Below, one piece after another: positions 16,517-25,382 of a DNA stretch of 64,000 bases; the stretch's first letter is position 1, and every line of letters starts with the position of its first letter. The stretch is from JAWVFM01 sp038237625 (GTDB lineage: Bacteria; Actinomycetota; Thermoleophilia; Solirubrobacterales; 70-9), in assembly GCA_038237625.1 (NCBI GenBank), contig JBBRYM010000014.1:1-64000 (forward strand), read 5' to 3'. Position numbers and translations under genes: made by a program. Below the pieces are notes generated by a model. It was not told the origin of the DNA. It ran no database searches and saw only the letters and a program-made list of their open reading frames with translations.

Positions 16517-17271
16517 CGCTCGCCCCACCACGCGACCCGGCGCTCGATCAGACCGAGCGCGCTGAACAGCACGATCGCAAACGCCGAAAGCACCGTGATC
16601 GCCGCAAAAACCCGTGCGGTCTCGAGCTGGCTACTTGACTGGATCAGCAGATACCCAAGCCCGGAATCCGACCCCGCCCACTCTCCGAAAACGGCGCCGA
16701 TAACCGCAATGGCAACCGCGACCTTGGCGCCGGAGAAGAACCGAGGAAGCGCGCTTGGGATTTCGACCCTGGCGAGAATTTGCCGGCGACTGGCATCGAG
16801 GGTGCGCATCAGCTTCGGCAGCTCCGGGTCGACGGCGCGCAGTCCGTCGAGCGTATTCACCGTGATCGGGAAGAAGCACACCAGGGTGATGATCGCGAGC
16901 TTCGGACCGATGCCGAACCCGAACCAGACCACGAGGATCGGGGCGATGGCGAAGATCGGAATGGTCTGCGAGCCCACAAGCAGCGGATAGAACGCTCGCC
17001 TCGCGGTGTCGGACAGGTGCAGGGCCACCGCAAACGTGAAGCCGATGAGCACCGACAGGCCGAATCCGAAGAGCACCTCGCGAAAGGTCACCCACCCCTC
17101 GTCGGCCAGCAGCGAGCGATCGTTCCAAAGCGACGACGCGATCTCTGTTGGCGCCGGCACCAGGTAGGGCTTGATCGAAAGGGCATCAGCCAGGACGTGC
17201 CACTTCGCCGCGACCTGCCAGGCGCCTAGAAGCAGCACGATCAGCAGGGCGGGGGCGAGCGCGCGCCTCAC
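16513..17271 (-). CDS. thiX: ThiX-like ABC transporter permease
   Basis: This is a 252-residue inner-membrane permease of the taurine/nitrate/thiamine-precursor group with about six helices. The cytoplasmic coupling region of the BPD_transp_1 family is visible as DGLRAVDPELPKLMRTLDASRRQILARVEIPSALPRFFSG (in two blocks), with the expected EAA-like loop. The frame is open far upstream, but GTG 17271 overlaps the ATPase stop (GTGA) and begins just before the first hydrophobic helix, so I take it as the start. It acts with the adjacent ATPase and binding protein. Confidence 0.88.
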   Translation of the reverse strand: MRRALAPALLIVLLLGAWQVAAKWHVLADALSIKPYLVPAPTEIASSLWNDRSLLADEGWVTFREVLFGFGLSVLIGFTFAVALHLSDTARRAFYPLLVGSQTIPIFAIAPILVVWFGFGIGPKLAIITLVCFFPITVNTLDGLRAVDPELPKLMRTLDASRRQILARVEIPSALPRFFSGAKVAVAIAVIGAVFGEWAGSDSGLGYLLIQSSSQLETARVFAAITVLSAFAIVLFSALGLIERRVAWWGER

Positions 17272-18083
17272 GTTCCGCTCCCCCCGAGAGCTTCCATTGC
17301 CCGCTCCCGCGCGGCGACGAACTCCGCCGAGGTCACCGCGGCCGTGCGCTCCGAGGACCTCGGGTGCGGCGCGCCCAGCTCGGAGACAACCCGCGCGGGC
17401 CGCGGGGAGAGAATCGCGACTCGGTCGCACAGGTAGAGCGCCTCCTCGACGTCGTGGGTGACGAGGACGGTTGTCTGCTCGGCTGATAGGGCCCCGGCGA
17501 GCCATTCCTGCATGTCCGCGCGGGTGATGGCATCGAGCCCCCCGAATGGCTCGTCCAGGAGCAGCACCGGCTTGCCGGCGAGGACCGTGCGCGCGAAGGC
17601 GACCCGTTGACGCATCCCGCCCGATAGCTCGTGCGGGCGAACGTCTTCGAACCCAGCGAGGCCGAAGCGCTGGACAAGCGGTAACGCGGTGGCCCGGGCT
17701 TCGACCCGCGACGACCCTCTGTTTCGCAGCGCGATCGCGGCGTTGTCAAGGGCCGAAAGCCAGGGCAAGAGCAGGTCCTTCTGCGGCATGTAGGCGCATT
17801 GCCTTAGGCGCTCGTGCGATCCGCCGGCGTGATGCACCGAGATGGCTCCGTCCCGCGGCTCTGCCAGCCCCGCCATGACCTCGAGCAACGTGGTCTTGCC
17901 GCAGCCCGACGGGCCGACGAGACCAATCACCTCGCCTTCGCGGGCATCGAGGTCGATCCCGTCCAGGACGGTTAGCTCGCCGTGGGCAAATCGCAACCCG
18001 CGAAGCACCAGGGCTGGCGCCGCTTCGGCTTTCGCCGTGGCGGCTTGGTTCTCCTCGAGCTGGCTCCCGAGCGCTGTTGTCAT
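17268..18083 (-). CDS. thiZ: ThiZ-like ABC transporter ATPase
   Basis: The 271-residue ATPase of the thiamine-precursor importer is first in the operon. It has Walker A GPSGCGKTT, a Q-loop in YMPQKDLLLPW (the MPQ-DLLLPW form is typical of this subfamily), signature LSGGMRQR, Walker B VLLLDEPFGGLDA and the switch histidine in VLVTHD. Residues 1-24 are a low-complexity extension before the first strand. The start codon lies directly behind the TPP riboswitch, whose last conserved GGAGGGA segment also serves as ribosome site, so thiamine pyrophosphate most likely blocks translation initiation. Confidence 0.92.
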   Translation of the reverse strand: MTTALGSQLEENQAATAKAEAAPALVLRGLRFAHGELTVLDGIDLDAREGEVIGLVGPSGCGKTTLLEVMAGLAEPRDGAISVHHAGGSHERLRQCAYMPQKDLLLPWLSALDNAAIALRNRGSSRVEARATALPLVQRFGLAGFEDVRPHELSGGMRQRVAFARTVLAGKPVLLLDEPFGGLDAITRADMQEWLAGALSAEQTTVLVTHDVEEALYLCDRVAILSPRPARVVSELGAPHPRSSERTAAVTSAEFVAARERAMEALGGSGT

Positions 18084-18085
18084 GC

Positions 18086-18182
18086 TCCCTCCGCGCGCAT
18101 TACCGCGACAGGTTCCGAGGGTCAGCGCCGGGCGAAGTCCGAAGGCGCTATCTCAGCCCGCTGCCCGCGAGCACCCCTGATA
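18086..18182 (-). promoter_or_regulatory. TPP (thi-box) riboswitch
   Basis: Read on the minus strand this region carries the THI-element landmarks in order: GGGGTGC, GGCTGAGA, a hairpin with a TTCG-containing arm, ACCCTcGGAACCTG, then GGTAATGCGCGCGGAGGGA. The final GGAGGGA lies 3 bases before the ATG of the ATPase gene. This indicates that ligand binding sequesters the ribosome site (translational off-switch). It controls all three coupled thi transporter genes. Confidence 0.95.
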
Positions 18183-18243
18183 TCCCTGCTGAGTCTAGAG
18201 CCCCCCAGGTTTCGCGGGCTGCCGGGGCGGGCACCTTTCTGGC

Positions 18244-18723
18244 GTGGCTGAGGGGAGCGACGGCGAGAGCCAGAAGGAGCGCACCAGCCGGGAGCTCATC
18301 GAGCTGCTCAACGAGCTACGGGTTGCCCTGCCAGGGGTACAGGTGCTCTTCGCCTTCCTGCTCGCCGTGCCGTTCTCCAACGGCTTCGGCGCCGCCACCG
18401 ACACCCAGAAGAACATCTTCTTCGTCACGCTTGGGCTGACGACAATCTCCGCGGTCCTGCTGATGGCGCCCAGCTCCTACCACCGCATCAACTTCCGTGC
18501 GCACGACAAGGAGCGGCTGCTGCTCGTGTCGAACCGGTGGTCGATCGCGGGGCTCGCCTTCCTCGCGCTCGCAATGGTCTCGGCCGTCGTCCTGATCGCC
18601 GACTTTGTGTACAGCCGGCCGATGGCGATCGCCTCCGGCCTGGTCGCCGCTCTCATCTTCGGGTACTTCTGGTTCGCGATCCCACTCGCCCGCTGGCGCG
18701 AGAACAACCCTGAGGGCAGATAG
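18244..18723 (+). CDS. DUF6328-family membrane protein
   Basis: This is a 159-residue integral membrane protein of a family of unknown function common in actinobacteria. An acidic cytoplasmic N-terminus (1-22) leads into LNELRVALPGVQVLFAFLLAVPF, the family hallmark. Then come about three more helices, with PSSYHRINFRAHDKE between helices 2 and 3. The GTG start has no strong ribosome site. The gene is divergent from the thi riboswitch and ends 3 bases from the convergent VWA gene. Confidence 0.7.
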   Translation: MAEGSDGESQKERTSRELIELLNELRVALPGVQVLFAFLLAVPFSNGFGAATDTQKNIFFVTLGLTTISAVLLMAPSSYHRINFRAHDKERLLLVSNRWSIAGLAFLALAMVSAVVLIADFVYSRPMAIASGLVAALIFGYFWFAIPLARWRENNPEGR

Positions 18724-18726
18724 CCC

Positions 18727-20103
18727 TCAGGGCGCGGGCTCGAGCGGAGTCCCGCCCGCAATCACGTTCACGAATGCCTCGAGGTGCTGTGTGGTCCAGC
18801 ACTCGAACGCGGCCGTGCAGCGGGTCTCGTAGGCGGCCATCACCGAGTCGCCATAGTTCCAGTAGAGACGAGGTTCGGGGTTCAGCCAGAACGTCCGCCC
18901 GGCTCGCGCGGCGATACGCCCAAAAACGTCGGCATGGGGCTCGCGCCCGTTCGTTCGAGCGTCTCCGAGGACGATGATGGTCGAGCGTGGCCCCAGGTCG
19001 TCGCCGATCAGCTCCCCGAGCTCGAGCCAGACCCGGCCGTAGTCGGTATAGCCGGAGACGTCGGCGACCCCGCCCTCCCGGCTGATCTTCTCGGCGATCG
19101 ACCGGAAGTCGCGCTCGCGCTCGTACACCTCGGTGACCTCCGAGATGCGCTCGATGAAGACGAAGCTGCGCAGCTTTCGAAACGAGTCGTGGAGCGCATG
19201 CAGCACGGAGAGGAAGAACACGCTCGCCGAAGTGACCGAGGTGGAGACGTCGCAGAGCACGTAGATCTCGGGCCGCCGCGGGCGCTTGGGCCTGTACTTG
19301 AGCCGCAGCGGCACTCCGCCGGTCTCAAGCGATGCGCGCATGGTGCGGCGCACGTCCACTGCCGCAATCCGTCGCCGGCCGCGTTGCTCGTGGCCGAGTG
19401 TCGCGAGCCGCTTCCGGAGTTGCGCCACCGCCCGGTGGACTGCGGCGAGATCCTGGGCAGGGCTCGTGGGGAGCGCCCGGTCGAGCTCGGCCAGGGGACG
19501 CGACGGCGGCAGGCGCTGGGCGCGTTCGATCGACGCGCGTTCCAGCTCGCGGCGAAGATGGCGCTCGAAGCGGCCAATGCCCTCGCGGTCGAGCGGCGGG
19601 CCCTCCCCAGCATCCTCGGGCGGCCGTGTCTGAAGGCCCAGAGCGCGCCGGATCCGCTGCACGTCGACGCCGATGACGCCCGACCCCTCGCCCCGGCGGC
19701 CGAATGCGGCGATCGCAAGCTGGGCGAGGTCGCGCATCTCCCCGTCGTTGCCCTCGAAGATGGCCTGCCGGATCGCCTCGCGCAGCGCGTCGAGGTCGAG
19801 CGAGTCGGCCCCGTCGGAGTCGAATCGGTTCTGCTCGCCGATGCCCCGCTCGAGCGCCTCGCTCTCCGCCTCCCGGAAGAAGAAGCGGTCGAAGACAAGC
19901 TCGAAGACGCGCCGGTCCTCCTGCGACTTGGCTACGGTCGCCGAAAGCGCTTCGCGAAAATCCTCACGTCCCGTCCAGGGGATTGCCTCGAGCGCCGCAA
20001 AGGCATCGAGCATCTCAGAGGTCCCGACCGCGACGCCCTCGGAGCGAAGCGACTCGCAGAACCCCACAAGCCGGGCTGCGATCCCCTCGGGAAGCTTGCT
20101 CAC
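18727..20103 (-). CDS. VWA-domain protein, CoxE-like, partner of MoxR ATPase
   Basis: This 458-residue cytoplasmic protein has an N-terminal helical region (1-240), a charged middle, and a C-terminal von Willebrand A domain (about 265-440). The metal-site motif DVSTSVTSAS is the DxSxS of the MIDAS, and VLGDARTNG holds the later Asp. RTMRASLETGGVPLRLKYR just before it is typical of CoxE/YehP-like proteins that pair with MoxR ATPases in metal-cofactor insertion or protein-complex maturation. GTG 20103 overlaps the MoxR stop (GTGA). An in-frame reading further upstream lies inside the MoxR gene and is discounted. Confidence 0.85.
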   Translation of the reverse strand: MSKLPEGIAARLVGFCESLRSEGVAVGTSEMLDAFAALEAIPWTGREDFREALSATVAKSQEDRRVFELVFDRFFFREAESEALERGIGEQNRFDSDGADSLDLDALREAIRQAIFEGNDGEMRDLAQLAIAAFGRRGEGSGVIGVDVQRIRRALGLQTRPPEDAGEGPPLDREGIGRFERHLRRELERASIERAQRLPPSRPLAELDRALPTSPAQDLAAVHRAVAQLRKRLATLGHEQRGRRRIAAVDVRRTMRASLETGGVPLRLKYRPKRPRRPEIYVLCDVSTSVTSASVFFLSVLHALHDSFRKLRSFVFIERISEVTEVYERERDFRSIAEKISREGGVADVSGYTDYGRVWLELGELIGDDLGPRSTIIVLGDARTNGREPHADVFGRIAARAGRTFWLNPEPRLYWNYGDSVMAAYETRCTAAFECWTTQHLEAFVNVIAGGTPLEPAP

Positions 20104-21023
20104 CCGGCGGCCTCGGCGCCGAGGCCAGGCGAGAGCTTCAAGCCCACCCGCTCGACGACGAGGTCGATGTCGGTGCGGTGCTTGACGATGATGCTCATCG
20201 TCCGCTCGAAGATCGCCTGGTCGATGTCGTCGGCTCCGAGCAGCAGCAGCGCTCGCGCCCAATCGATGGACTCCGCGATCGACGGTGGCTTCTTTAGGTC
20301 GAGCTGGCGAACCATCTGAACCACCTCCACGAGCCGGCGCGCGAGCCGCGCATCGAGCTCGGGCGCATGCAGGCGCACGATCTCCATCTCGCGCTCGACC
20401 TCCGGATAGTCGAGCCACAGGTACAGGCAGCGCCGCTTGAGCGCCTCCGTGAGCTCGCGCGAGTTGTTGGAGGTGAGGACGACGATTGGATGCGTGCGTG
20501 CCTCGACGACGCCGAGCTCGGGGATCGAGATCTGGAAGTCCGACAGCACCTCCAGGAGCATTGCCTCGAACTCCTGGTCGGTCTTGTCGATCTCGTCGAT
20601 GAGGAGGACCACCGCGTTCTCGGCGGCGATCGCCTCCAGCAGCGGCCGCGTCAGCAGGAACTCCTCGGAGAAGATGTCGTCCCATGTCGAGCCGGCAGGC
20701 TCCGGAGTTCCGGGATTCGCCGACGTGGCCTCGGCTTGGATCCGCAGAAGCTGCTTGCGGTAGTTCCATTCGTAGAGGGCCTTGGCCTCATCGAGCCCCT
20801 CGTAGCACTGCAGGCGCACCAGCTTGCGGCCGGTCGCCCTCGACAGGGCCTTCGCAAGCTCGGTCTTTCCCACTCCGGCCGGGCCCTCGACCAGGATCGG
20901 CTTGCCGAGTTGCTGGGCGAGGTACGAGACGAGAGCCGCGGACTCGTCGGCCAGGTAGCCGACCTCGGCGAGGGAAGACTTGACCTGCTCGACCGTTTCG
21001 GCGCTTTCAGGCGTGCGAGCCAT
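20100..21023 (-). CDS. MoxR-family AAA+ ATPase
   Basis: This is a 307-residue AAA+ ATPase of the MoxR group, chaperones that remodel or metallate enzyme complexes together with a VWA partner. Walker A is GPAGVGKTELAKAL and Walker B LLIDEIDKTD. Sensor 1 is VLTSNNSRELTEALKRRCL, which includes the arginine finger. ATG 21023 gives the usual family N-terminus; upstream codons in frame are not conserved-looking. TATCAT lies 6 bases before the ATG, fitting a leaderless message. The client enzyme is not identifiable here, although CoxE-type partners often serve molybdenum hydroxylases, none of which is encoded in this window. Confidence 0.88.
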   Translation of the reverse strand: MARTPESAETVEQVKSSLAEVGYLADESAALVSYLAQQLGKPILVEGPAGVGKTELAKALSRATGRKLVRLQCYEGLDEAKALYEWNYRKQLLRIQAEATSANPGTPEPAGSTWDDIFSEEFLLTRPLLEAIAAENAVVLLIDEIDKTDQEFEAMLLEVLSDFQISIPELGVVEARTHPIVVLTSNNSRELTEALKRRCLYLWLDYPEVEREMEIVRLHAPELDARLARRLVEVVQMVRQLDLKKPPSIAESIDWARALLLLGADDIDQAIFERTMSIIVKHRTDIDLVVERVGLKLSPGLGAEAAG

Positions 21024-21081
21024 CGGCCGATGATAGTTGCGAGCGTCCGTTCGACCCCCCCAGAACGTACTGTTGAGCACG

Positions 21082-21276
21082 ATGGAGCTGGCGACGGTCC
21101 TGCCGAGCGACACCAGCCCCTACCTCGTGCTGCTGGGCATCGGCTTCGTGGTCGGAGGCTACGGTCACCTTGCGCGCTTTCGCTGGGTGGTGATCGCGGG
21201 GATCCTGATCATTCTCAGCGCCGCGATCGCCTTCCAGCTCGCCATCCAGGTGCTGCCGTCGCCGCCGGGGTTCTGA
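21082..21276 (+). CDS. small membrane protein
   Basis: The 64-residue product has two hydrophobic segments (about residues 13-26 and 31-52). TACTGT (21068-21073) lies 8 bases before the ATG, another leaderless arrangement, divergent from MoxR. Function unknown. Confidence 0.5.
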   Translation: MELATVLPSDTSPYLVLLGIGFVVGGYGHLARFRWVVIAGILIILSAAIAFQLAIQVLPSPPGF

Positions 21277-21360
21277 ACCGCGCTCTCTCCTGCCTTGTTC
21301 CGATAGTCTCGAACCAATCCGCCTTTCCGGGCGAACTCGATAACCGGCCCGGGGATCCCC

Positions 21361-22401
21361 ATGCCCGACGTACCCGAAGTCAAAGGCGAGCCCTCCGCCG
21401 ACGCGCCGCCTGAGCCGGAGGCGAAACCGCGCCTGCGCGCTGTCGATGACGGAGTGTCGGTAGATGACGCCCGGCGTTTGGCGCAGGACGTCAGCGCCGC
21501 GGTTGCCGAGGCTCGCGAGAGTGTGGTCGGCGAGCTCGCCGCGGACATTCGCAAGCTTCAGGCTGAGATTTCGAAAATGAGGGAGGAGGGGGCCCGCGCC
21601 GCGGAGCGCGCGCGTGTCGCCGAGCAGGAGGCCAAGGCAGCGCGCGAGCACGCTGCCGCGACGGAGGTGCAGGCCCGGCGCTACGTCCAATCCATGCGCG
21701 AGCGGCTTCGTGCGCGAGCTGAGGAAAAGCTTCGCGATGCAGCCGAGCGCCTTCGCGACCAGGCGGAGGAGAGGGCCCGCGCGATGGCCGGCGAGGCCGC
21801 GACCTCGTCTCGAGAAGTAGCGATGACGGAAGCCGGCCAGAGTGTGCGGAAGGCGGAGGCGAAGACCGCCGAGGCCGAGCAGGCGGCCTCCGAACGAGCC
21901 GCGCAGGCCGAAAAGCTCGTAGAGGAGGCCTTGGAGGCTCGCGAAAAGGCGGAGGCGGCGCGAGCGGCGGCCGAGCGGCGTCTCAACACGCTGGTCGAGC
22001 GCCTGGCTCGTGAGGCGGAGGAGCAGGCCCGCGAGCAGGCGAAGGAACGCGTGGCCCGCGAATCCAAGGTCCTCGAGCGCGACGCCGAGCAGGCCGCCGA
22101 GCGCGCCGGGGAGGAGACGGAACGCCGCCTCAAGTCCGAGCTCGAGGTCCGATTGCGCCAGGAGGAGGCACGGCTTCGCCGCGAGGCCGAGGATCGCGCT
22201 CGCGAGGAGGCGGAAAAGCGCGCGAGCGCCCTCGCCCAGCAGCTGCAGCGAGAGGTTCAGCAGGAGACGAGGCGGGCTCTTCAAGAGGCCCGCAAGGAAG
22301 CCGAGCAGCGCAAGCACCAGGCCGAGGCGCGTCTTCGCGATAGCATCGAGGAGGAGGCCAAGGCCGCCGCCGACCGGGTTCGCAAGCAGGCATTGGGCTA
22401 A
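21361..22401 (+). CDS. long coiled-coil protein
   Basis: This 346-residue protein is predicted to be almost entirely alpha-helical coiled coil from about residue 40 to the end. It is extremely rich in Ala, Glu, Arg and Gln with heptad-like runs, and has no aromatic core, membrane helix or signal peptide. The N-terminal 30 residues are Pro/Glu-rich and probably disordered. Such low-complexity proteins resemble DivIVA-, TolA- or scy-like scaffolds only in composition, so no function is assigned. A 9-bp hairpin follows the stop by 5 bases. Confidence 0.6.
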   Translation: MPDVPEVKGEPSADAPPEPEAKPRLRAVDDGVSVDDARRLAQDVSAAVAEARESVVGELAADIRKLQAEISKMREEGARAAERARVAEQEAKAAREHAAATEVQARRYVQSMRERLRARAEEKLRDAAERLRDQAEERARAMAGEAATSSREVAMTEAGQSVRKAEAKTAEAEQAASERAAQAEKLVEEALEAREKAEAARAAAERRLNTLVERLAREAEEQAREQAKERVARESKVLERDAEQAAERAGEETERRLKSELEVRLRQEEARLRREAEDRAREEAEKRASALAQQLQREVQQETRRALQEARKEAEQRKHQAEARLRDSIEEEAKAAADRVRKQALG

Positions 22402-22406
22402 AGGAA

Positions 22407-22427
22407 ATCACCGCATATTGCGGTGAT
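22407..22427 (+). terminator. hairpin after the coiled-coil gene
   Basis: ATCACCGCA and TGCGGTGAT form a perfect 9-bp stem with a TAT loop. No T-run follows. The remaining 190 bases before the glutamine synthetase gene hold only one smaller inverted repeat (GGAGAACCTTCTCC, 22481-22494). Confidence 0.55.
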
Positions 22428-22621
22428 CGATCGGCTCCCAGCCCCGGCCGACTGCGGTATACAGGCGGAGAATCCCGAACGGAGAACCTTCTCCATTTGG
22501 ACAAGGGGTTCTTGGTGCGAGCCAGGTACGCTCGCGACCTCGAAATCGAAAGCTCGAACCGAATCTGGGTGCGTTGCCTCGTGGCGGCGCGCCCTTGATC
22601 GCCAGGAGGCGCAAGGAAACC

Positions 22622-24766
22622 GTGACCAAGATCCGCCAGCAGAACGTGACCGCCGCAAAGTGGAGCTCCAACGGGGGTACTGGCGGTCCGGTCGACCTTT
22701 CCGACAAGCGCAGCTATCCGTTCGCGGAGAACGTCTTTTCGGCGGAGGTTCAAAAGGAAAGGCTCTCCAAAGGCACCTACGAGAACCTCCAGCGCACACT
22801 GAGCGCCGGGGAGCTCATTGACACCTCGCTGGCCGACGAGGTTGCGGAGGCGATGAAGGAGTGGGCGCTCGAGCGCGGAGCCACCCACTACACCCATTGG
22901 TTCCAGCCGCTCACCGGGCTAACCGCCGAGAAGCACGACTCCTTCTTCGAGCCCGACGGCAAGGGCCACTCGCTGGCGAGCTTCTCCGGCAAGGAGTTGA
23001 TCCAGGGCGAGCCCGACGCGTCTTCATTCCCAACCGGCGGGATTCGCGCGACGTTCGAGGCCCGCGGCTACACGGCCTGGGACCCGACCAGCCCGGCGTT
23101 CCTGCTCGAGAACCCCAACGGCGCCCTGCTTTGCATCCCGACCGCGTTCGCGTCATGGACCGGGGAGGCGCTCGATACCAAGATCCCGCTCCTGCGCTCG
23201 ATGGATGCCCTCTCGCGGGTCGCGATTCGCGCTCTGCGGCTTCTCGGCGACGACGAGCCGGCGCGCGTCTTCACGACCGTCGGCCCGGAGCAGGAGTACT
23301 TCCTGATTGACGAGCACTACTACTACGACCGCCCCGATCTCGTGACGACGGGCCGGACGCTCTTCGGCGCCAAGCCGCCTAAGGGCCACGAGCTCGACGA
23401 CCACTACTTCGGCTCGATTCCCGAGCGCATCCTCGCCTGCATGCTTGAGACCGAGCTTGAGCTCGCCAAGCTCGGCGTCCCGGTGAAGACCCGCCATAAC
23501 GAGGTGGCGCCGAACCAGTACGAGATCGCACCAGTCTTCGAGAACTCCAACGTCGGCTCCGATCACCAGCAGCTGACGATGCAGGTGATGCAGGCGACGG
23601 CGCGCAAGTACGGGCTCGTCTGCCTGCTGCACGAAAAGCCCTTCGCCGGCGTCAACGGCTCCGGCAAACACAACAACTGGTCGATGAGCACCGACACGGG
23701 CCACAACCTCATGGACCCGGGTGACACCGCCGAGGAGAACGCGCGCTTTTTGTTCTTCTGCGCGGCGGTCGTCCAGGCCGTCAACAAGCACCAGGGCCTG
23801 CTTCGGGCCTCGGTCGCCTCGATCGGGCAAGACCATCGCCTTGGCGCGAACGAGGCACCGCCGGCGATCATCTCGATCTTCCTCGGAGCCGAGCTCGAAA
23901 CAGCGTTTGAGAAGCTCGGGTCGGGTGAAGGCGGCTTCGAGGGCGGGGGCACCCTCGCTCTCGGTACCCCGGTTCTACCGCCGCTGCCGCTTCACGGCGG
24001 CGATCGCAACCGCACCTCGCCGTTCGCGTTCACCGGCAACAAGTTCGAGTTCCGCGCGGTGGGGTCGAGCGCGTCGCTGGCCTTCCCCAACACGGTGCTC
24101 AACACGATCGTCGCCGAGGCGGTCGACGAGCTCGCCGGCAAACTCGAGGAGCGGCTCAGCGGCGGCGCCGAGCTGGGCGATGCGATCGCCGCGGTCGCAA
24201 AGGAGGCCTATGAGGCCAACAAGCTCGTGTGCTTTGACGGCGATAACTACGACGAGGCATGGCACGTGGAGGCGGAGACGCGCGGGCTGAAGAACCTGCG
24301 AACGACGCCCGAGGCACTGCCCGAAGTCCTTGCGGACTCCACGCTGGCCGCGTTTGAGCACTACGAGGTGCTCTCCGAGCGCGAGCTCGAGTCGCGCTAC
24401 GAGGTTTGGGTGGAGCAGTACTCGACCCGCGTCAACATCGAGGCCGAGACGACGGCGATGATCGGGCGTACGATGCTGCTGCCTGCTGCGATGCGCCACA
24501 TCCAGGCGGCCGACGCTGCCGGGATGACCGACCTCGCCGGCGACGCGCGCGAGAAGGCCAGCGTCCTCTCCGAGGCCCTCGACGAGCTGGCCTCCGCGAA
24601 CGAATACCCGGACGGCGTCGAGGGCATGGAGCTCGCCGAATACGCCCGCGATAGGCAGATCGCCGCGATGGCCACCGTCCGCGAGGCGGCCGACGCCCTC
24701 GAAAAGATCGTCGCCGACGACCTCTGGCCCCTGCCGAAGTACTCGGAGATGCTTTTCGTCAAGTAG
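22622..24766 (+). CDS. glnN: type III glutamine synthetase
   Basis: This enzyme makes glutamine from glutamate, ammonia and ATP. The 714-residue length matches GSIII (about 700-730), far longer than GSI (470) or GSII (350). GSIII features are the N-terminal TYENLQRTLSAGE region and THYTHWFQPLTGLTAEKHDSF. Also visible are GPEQEYFLID, the KTRHNEVAPNQYEIAPVFE block and NGSGKHNNWSM, with the ATP/glutamate residues. The TFEARGYTAWDPTSPAF segment is also family-specific. GTG 22622 is preferred to the upstream in-frame start at 22574, because AGGAGG/AAGGAAA stand before it and its N-terminus fits. A P-II gene is convergent 190 bases downstream. No adenylylation system is visible. Confidence 0.95.
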   Translation: MTKIRQQNVTAAKWSSNGGTGGPVDLSDKRSYPFAENVFSAEVQKERLSKGTYENLQRTLSAGELIDTSLADEVAEAMKEWALERGATHYTHWFQPLTGLTAEKHDSFFEPDGKGHSLASFSGKELIQGEPDASSFPTGGIRATFEARGYTAWDPTSPAFLLENPNGALLCIPTAFASWTGEALDTKIPLLRSMDALSRVAIRALRLLGDDEPARVFTTVGPEQEYFLIDEHYYYDRPDLVTTGRTLFGAKPPKGHELDDHYFGSIPERILACMLETELELAKLGVPVKTRHNEVAPNQYEIAPVFENSNVGSDHQQLTMQVMQATARKYGLVCLLHEKPFAGVNGSGKHNNWSMSTDTGHNLMDPGDTAEENARFLFFCAAVVQAVNKHQGLLRASVASIGQDHRLGANEAPPAIISIFLGAELETAFEKLGSGEGGFEGGGTLALGTPVLPPLPLHGGDRNRTSPFAFTGNKFEFRAVGSSASLAFPNTVLNTIVAEAVDELAGKLEERLSGGAELGDAIAAVAKEAYEANKLVCFDGDNYDEAWHVEAETRGLKNLRTTPEALPEVLADSTLAAFEHYEVLSERELESRYEVWVEQYSTRVNIEAETTAMIGRTMLLPAAMRHIQAADAAGMTDLAGDAREKASVLSEALDELASANEYPDGVEGMELAEYARDRQIAAMATVREAADALEKIVADDLWPLPKYSEMLFVK

Positions 24767-24771
24767 GCAAG

Positions 24772-24787
24772 CGGCTCTGCGGAGCCG
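24772..24787 (+). terminator. hairpin behind glnN
   Basis: CGGCTC and GAGCCG pair around a TGCG loop, 5 bases after the glnN stop. The rest of the gap to the P-II gene (24788-24955) contains no gene or element I can support. Confidence 0.45.
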
Positions 24788-24955
24788 TGAACGCTCGGGA
24801 CAAAACGCGGTCGAGCCTGCCACTCAGTGAGCGGCGGTGCTCGCCGTTCGTGACGAAGCTGCATCCGGTGGATGGTGCCTTCGAAGTCGGTCGGGGCCGG
24901 GAGCTCACCGACGTCGCGAACGCGGGGGTTCTTGGCACCGTCATTGCCTGACTCG

Positions 24956-25348
24956 CTACGGCCCAAGGGCCGCTACGTCACGAGCCTGGATCTCCCAGGG
25001 CGCGTGGGCCTGGAGGACCTCTTCACCCTCCTCTCCGGTGCGAATGCGGTAGGCCTCGTCGACAGTTGACACAAAGATCTTGCCGTCGCCGACGTCGCCG
25101 GTACGGGCGTGCTTGAGGATCGTCTCGACGACCATCGGCTTGTCCCTGTCGGCAACGACCACCTCGATCTTCAGCTTCGGGCACACGTTGACGGTCACGG
25201 CCGAGCCGCGGTAGTGCTCGACCACCCCCTTCTGGCGCCCTGAGCCCTTGACCTCGGCGATGGTCAGCGAGGGGAACCCGCGGTCGAGCAGCTCCTCGCG
25301 AATCGGGTCGAACGCCTCGTGGCGGACGTATGCCTCGATCTTCTTCAT
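24956..25348 (-). CDS. glnB: P-II nitrogen regulatory protein without Tyr51
   Basis: P-II trimers sense 2-oxoglutarate and ATP/ADP and adjust nitrogen metabolism. The 130-residue protein shows EVKGSGRQKG (residues 32-41), HYRG with Tyr46 and TGDVGDGKIFVS (83-94), the last being the ADP/ATP-binding B-loop. The T-loop position uridylylated in E. coli and adenylylated in actinobacterial GlnK (Tyr51) is Val51 here (RGSAVTVNV), so that modification cannot occur at that residue. Residues 116-130 extend past the usual 112-residue end. It is convergent with type III glutamine synthetase, its likely target or co-regulated partner; no amtB is adjacent. TACCTT lies 6 bases before the ATG. Confidence 0.92.
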   Translation of the reverse strand: MKKIEAYVRHEAFDPIREELLDRGFPSLTIAEVKGSGRQKGVVEHYRGSAVTVNVCPKLKIEVVVADRDKPMVVETILKHARTGDVGDGKIFVSTVDEAYRIRTGEEGEEVLQAHAPWEIQARDVAALGP

Positions 25349-25382
25349 CTCGAGAAGGTAAGCCCGGCGCCGGCCGGCGTGT

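Noticed and set aside
17269..17505. N-terminally extended reading of the ThiX permease
   Set aside because: The extra residues are out-of-frame ATPase coding sequence rich in Arg/Pro; GTG 17271 with a GTGA overlap gives the normal family start.
20104..20769. Extended N-terminus of the VWA protein
   Set aside because: This stretch overlaps the MoxR gene in another frame and has the Arg/Ala/Pro composition of a shadow frame; GTG 20103 is the sensible start.
24788..24955. Possible small gene between glnN and the P-II gene
   Set aside because: The only open frames run into glnN on the opposite strand and have no start with ribosome site or -10 element; nothing supports a product.
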